DNA of 64,000 nucleotides from JANQUM01 sp047630355. GTDB lineage: Bacteria > Bacteroidota > Bacteroidia > Cytophagales > Spirosomataceae. A model generated the notes under the pieces. That model did not search any database. It had not been told where the DNA came from and worked only from the letters and a program-made list of their open reading frames with translations. The stretch lies in NCBI GenBank assembly GCA_047630355.1, contig JBLHXN010000004.1, forward strand, positions 8,438 through 72,437, read 5' to 3'. Shown piece after piece: positions 61,191 through 64,000 of this stretch. A program made the position numbers and the translations under genes. Numbering within the stretch: the first letter of the stretch is position 1; every line of letters starts with the position of its first letter.

Positions 61191-62168
61191 ATGTCAGTAA
61201 ATATTGCAAGTTTTTTCGCTATTTTTTTAGCACTCATTAGTTGCGATTCACAAAGTGAAGGTTCGAAGATAGTGCCAGAAGCCGTGAAGGTAGTGCGTCT
61301 GGATCGGCAGTTGTTCGAAATGGAAACGCCCGATGACCTGCAACAATTTTTAATTGAGAATCCGGTTTATACCCGTTCATTCTATCGTGCCTTCGCCGAC
61401 GATACCGCTTTCGTGAACCATCTTTTTTACATTTATAACCACCCCGATTCGAAGAAATTCTACGAAGAAGTAGCTGCTTCTTACGGAGATTTGGCAGACA
61501 TAGAAGAAGACTTAGGAAGAGCATTTGCCCGAATAAAAAAGGAATTTCCTGACTTCAAAACGCCGAAGGTGGTTGCCACTTTCACTGGTTTGGAAAACGA
61601 TATATACGTCTCAGATTCAGTAATTTATATTGCATTGGAAGCTTTCATGGGCAAGAGTGCCAGTTATCGCCCTCAGCAGCCGAATTACATCTTAGAACGT
61701 TATCAAAAAGAATATATCGTCCCGACAGTTGTCCGGTTTATTTCTGACAAGTATAACATGAATGATGACTCTGACAATTCATTATTGAGCGATATACTCT
61801 ACTTCGGTAAGGCATTTGAATTTACCGCCAGTGTACTTCCTGACGTTGATAAAAATCTTATTATCGCGTATCCTGATTCCAGTTTACAACAAGTACAAAA
61901 CGCTCAAAACATTGTATGGGCGTACTTTTTGGATAACCAATTGTTATACGAACAAAACGTTCGGGTGAAAGAACGCTACATCGGTGAGCGTCCCGGCGTT
62001 CCTGAAATTGGACCTGCGTGTCCTGGAAGAATCGGGCAATGGCTGGGCTGGCGAATTGTTCAGGCGTATCGCGAGGAGAACACAAACGTTTCGTTATCTG
62101 AGTTGATGAAAATAACCGACTCTCAGAAAATTTTAAAAGGCTCGAAATACCGCGGAGAAGTTGAATAG
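61191..62168 (+). CDS. gldB: Gliding motility lipoprotein GldB
   Basis: 325 residues. Lipoprotein signal with lipobox ALISC at residue 18. The body, with VVRLDRQLFEME, VATFTGLENDIYVSDSVIYIALEAFMGKSA, YIVPTVVRFISDKYN and the C-terminal PGVPEIGPACPGRIGQWLGWRIVQAYRE, is characteristic of GldB/GldB-like proteins required for gliding in Flavobacterium. It implies gliding or at least T9SS-linked machinery in this organism. It is a single gene facing the convergent lipB. Confidence 0.85.
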   Translation: MSVNIASFFAIFLALISCDSQSEGSKIVPEAVKVVRLDRQLFEMETPDDLQQFLIENPVYTRSFYRAFADDTAFVNHLFYIYNHPDSKKFYEEVAASYGDLADIEEDLGRAFARIKKEFPDFKTPKVVATFTGLENDIYVSDSVIYIALEAFMGKSASYRPQQPNYILERYQKEYIVPTVVRFISDKYNMNDDSDNSLLSDILYFGKAFEFTASVLPDVDKNLIIAYPDSSLQQVQNAQNIVWAYFLDNQLLYEQNVRVKERYIGERPGVPEIGPACPGRIGQWLGWRIVQAYREENTNVSLSELMKITDSQKILKGSKYRGEVE

Positions 62169-62194
62169 GTTTAGGCTTTGAAGAAGTAATTTAT

Positions 62195-62968
62195 CTAAGC
62201 ATCACTACCGTCGGAATCTGCGATTGCCAACGGGGCATTCGTAATTTCCATTTCGAATAAATCAGCTAAGTGATTTCGTAATTTATCAGCAACTTCTCTC
62301 AGGTTTAATTCATACCCAAGTTCGGCTTGCATAGACGTAACCGCTTTATCATCAATGCCACAGGGAATAATATTCTTAAAATAGTTGAGGTCAGTATTTA
62401 CATTAAAAGCAAAACCGTGCATGGTTACCCAGCGGCTTGCCTTCACTCCCATCGCACATATTTTACGAGGTTTTTTCTGCTCAATATGGTCGAGCCAAAC
62501 TCCTGTCAAGCCGTCAATTCTTCCGGCGGGAATATTGTAATCGGCAAGCGTTAGAATAATTGCTTCTTCCAAAAAACGCAGGTATTTGTGAATATCAGTA
62601 AAGAAATTATCCAAATCCAGAATCGGATAACCAACCAGTTGCCCTGGGCCGTGGTACGTAATATCTCCTCCCCGATTAATCTTGTAAAACGTCGATTCTT
62701 TCTCTGTAAGTTGTTGTTGGTCAAGTAGTAAATTCTCCACTTTACCGCTCTTTCCAAGTGTGTAAACGTGCGGGTGCTCACAGAAGACCAAGTGATTTGG
62801 CGTTGGAATCTTTTCGTTCCCTGCCTTTTCCCTTGTTCGATTAGCCACTTTCGCCGCTACCACTTCATCAAAGATTTGGGTCTGAAAATCCCACGCTTCC
62901 TTATAATCCATCAGACCGATATTGTGGAATTGAACGGCTTTATTTTTGAGATTGGAGATGTGAGACAT
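62195..62968 (-). CDS. lipB: Octanoyl-[acyl carrier protein]:protein octanoyltransferase
   Basis: 257 residues. It transfers octanoyl groups from ACP to lipoyl domains, supplying for instance the E2 partner of the E1 encoded at 7.1-9.5 kb. Motifs are RGGDITYHGPGQLVGYPIL (about 94), the catalytic lysine in GVKASRWVTMHGFAFNV (about 172) and the catalytic cysteine in IIPCGI (about 198). N-terminal extension of about 20 residues compared with E. coli. Intact. Confidence 0.95.
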   Translation of the reverse strand: MSHISNLKNKAVQFHNIGLMDYKEAWDFQTQIFDEVVAAKVANRTREKAGNEKIPTPNHLVFCEHPHVYTLGKSGKVENLLLDQQQLTEKESTFYKINRGGDITYHGPGQLVGYPILDLDNFFTDIHKYLRFLEEAIILTLADYNIPAGRIDGLTGVWLDHIEQKKPRKICAMGVKASRWVTMHGFAFNVNTDLNYFKNIIPCGIDDKAVTSMQAELGYELNLREVADKLRNHLADLFEMEITNAPLAIADSDGSDA

Positions 62969-63040
62969 TAGGTTCGAGACAAGGTAATATAGCAGACTTG
63001 ATTTCCAAATCTCAACAATGATAATACGGCATTGATTTCT

Positions 63041-63829
63041 TTAGTAACCATTTGTTTCAGGAGAACGGTTCGATTTAAACTCCTTTAATGCCTCATTTGC
63101 CGCGTTACTTAACCCGCTACTGTCACTAAATGGCGTTACGAACCGAAAACCCATTTCGGACATTTGACGTGCCGTTTCGGGAGAGTTACAATGAATTCCG
63201 GCTGTCTTTCCGTGCTTCGCGGCGGCGTTCAGAATCTTGTCGAGTAATTTCAACAAATCAGGACTTTGGAAATCTGCCAGTGTATTGAAATCCATCGCTA
63301 AGCTTAAATCCCAAGGTCCGACGTACAAACCGTCTAAGTGCGGCGTTGCCGCAATTTCGTCGAGATTTTTAACACCGTCAGCGGTTTCAATCATTACCAT
63401 CGTGAGAAAAGTATCAGCTGCATCTTTAAAGTAATCTCCTTTGTACAGTTCCCCCGCCCGAACTGGCCCAAAACTTCTATAACCTAACGGTGGATAATGA
63501 CAGTTTTTGACAAACTCTTCTGCTTCGTGGCGATTATTCACCATCGGGCAAATCAAGCCACCTGCTCCGGCATCCAACATTCTCATAATGTAAGCAGCAT
63601 TATGATCAGGCAAACGAACAAATGAAACGGTTCCCGTAGCCAAAATGGCTTGCAGCATTGGTAAGATGGTGCTCAAATCAGTGGCAAGACCATGTTGCGT
63701 GTCAATGGTCATGGTGTCAAAACCTGCATGAGCAACTATTTCGGCAGTCCAAGAGTTTGGAATACTTATCCACGCATTCACAATGGTTTCATCGGCTTGC
63801 CAACGAGATTTTAGGTTAGAAACTGACAT
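63041..63829 (-). CDS. HpcH/HpaI family aldolase
   Basis: 262 residues, a class II pyruvate aldolase of the HpaI type. Conserved features are AHAGFDTMTIDTQHG (about 36, catalytic His), FVRLPDHNAAYIMRMLDAGAGGLICPMVNN (about 72-100), the YPPLGYRSFGPVR loop with Arg, MIETADGVKNLDEI (metal-binding Glu) and GLYVGPWDLSLAM with the metal-binding Asp. It cleaves 4-hydroxy-2-oxoacids to pyruvate and an aldehyde; the exact substrate is unknown. Confidence 0.88.
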   Translation of the reverse strand: MSVSNLKSRWQADETIVNAWISIPNSWTAEIVAHAGFDTMTIDTQHGLATDLSTILPMLQAILATGTVSFVRLPDHNAAYIMRMLDAGAGGLICPMVNNRHEAEEFVKNCHYPPLGYRSFGPVRAGELYKGDYFKDAADTFLTMVMIETADGVKNLDEIAATPHLDGLYVGPWDLSLAMDFNTLADFQSPDLLKLLDKILNAAAKHGKTAGIHCNSPETARQMSEMGFRFVTPFSDSSGLSNAANEALKEFKSNRSPETNGY

Positions 63830-63865
63830 TTACTTTTCGGCTTCAAAAAAGGCTTTACGAGGTTA

Positions 63866-64000
63866 TTAATTTGATTTTGGGCTGTTTTCACTTCCGTCAC
63901 TTGGCTTATTTCGATTGTCGCTTCGGTTTTTATCAAAACGCTTCTTAGATCGTTCGCCGCTTTCGGCACCATTACGGTTTCCTCCACCCGAACGAGGTTT
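63866..64000 (-). CDS. C-terminal tail of a basic protein, partial
   Basis: The last 44 residues and the TAA stop of a gene that continues past the right edge. The tail is rich in Lys, Arg, Gly, Asn and Ser (SGGGNRNGAESGERSKKRFD and onwards). Such tails are typical of DEAD-box RNA helicases and some pseudouridine synthases in Bacteroidota; the tail alone cannot decide. Confidence 0.5.
   Translation of the reverse strand, partial: KPRSGGGNRNGAESGERSKKRFDKNRSDNRNKPSDGSENSPKSN

Overview
The window looks like a chromosomal segment of an A+T-rich, aerobic, gliding-type member of the Bacteroidota, most likely Cytophagales. The evidence is a gldB-like lipoprotein gene, an Alternative Complex III (act) operon fused to an aa3-type oxidase operon, a one-piece alpha/beta E1 2-oxoacid dehydrogenase, near absence of Shine-Dalgarno sites, and promoters of the Bacteroidota type (TTTG, a 19-21 base spacer, then TAnnTTTG) at several loci. 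I cannot name the genus.

Layout. 0.2-4.4 kb: a lipoprotein, a YvlD-type membrane protein, a short IS-derived element, a YifB/ComM ATPase and an M28 peptidase. 4.7-11.5 kb: a TSP3-repeat outer membrane protein, a small barrel-like protein, the fused E1, a DUF1573 protein and an ATP-grasp enzyme. 11.6-18.3 kb: menB, trpC, the proC-proB-proA operon and trpF, with a relic of a second trpC tail and a frameshifted small gene between proA and trpF. 18.4-27.4 kb: a decayed surface-protein piece, a VCBS-repeat/TIM-barrel fusion, TraB/GumN, an NHL-type propeller, an M16 peptidase, a TCR/Tet-type MFS pump, and the tRNA-Tyr/Gly/Thr-tuf operon. 27.8-34.1 kb: a large broken SdrD-B-domain protein, an ECF sigma/anti-sigma/barrel trio and a small CxxC membrane protein. 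34.1-37.8 kb: an SxtJ-DUF5989-carbamoyltransferase module with a wrecked SGNH hydrolase.

37.8-54.4 kb is the centrepiece. One long minus-strand respiratory cluster runs actA-B-C-D-E-F, coxB, coxA, ctaA, ctaB, two subunit III genes, subunit IV, SCO and DUF420. It has a clear promoter upstream of actA and a terminator/attenuator-like structure right at the ctaA start codon. Together these genes encode a quinol-to-cytochrome c complex, the terminal oxidase, its haem A synthesis and its copper assembly. 54.5-64 kb holds tRNA-Cys, rpsA, a rhodanese, small membrane proteins, a GH13 relic, an FMN reductase, plsC-like and gatC genes, a decayed coiled-coil gene, gldB, lipB, an HpcH/HpaI aldolase and the end of a basic-tailed protein.

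The window carries an unusual number of broken genes: seven relics, several of them surface or carbohydrate-related. I see no CRISPR array, prophage, intact transposase or obvious defence island. The most novel material is non-coding (the ctaA leader, the rpsA leader, the small inverted-repeat element), plus the propeller/isomerase fusion and the carbamoyltransferase module.
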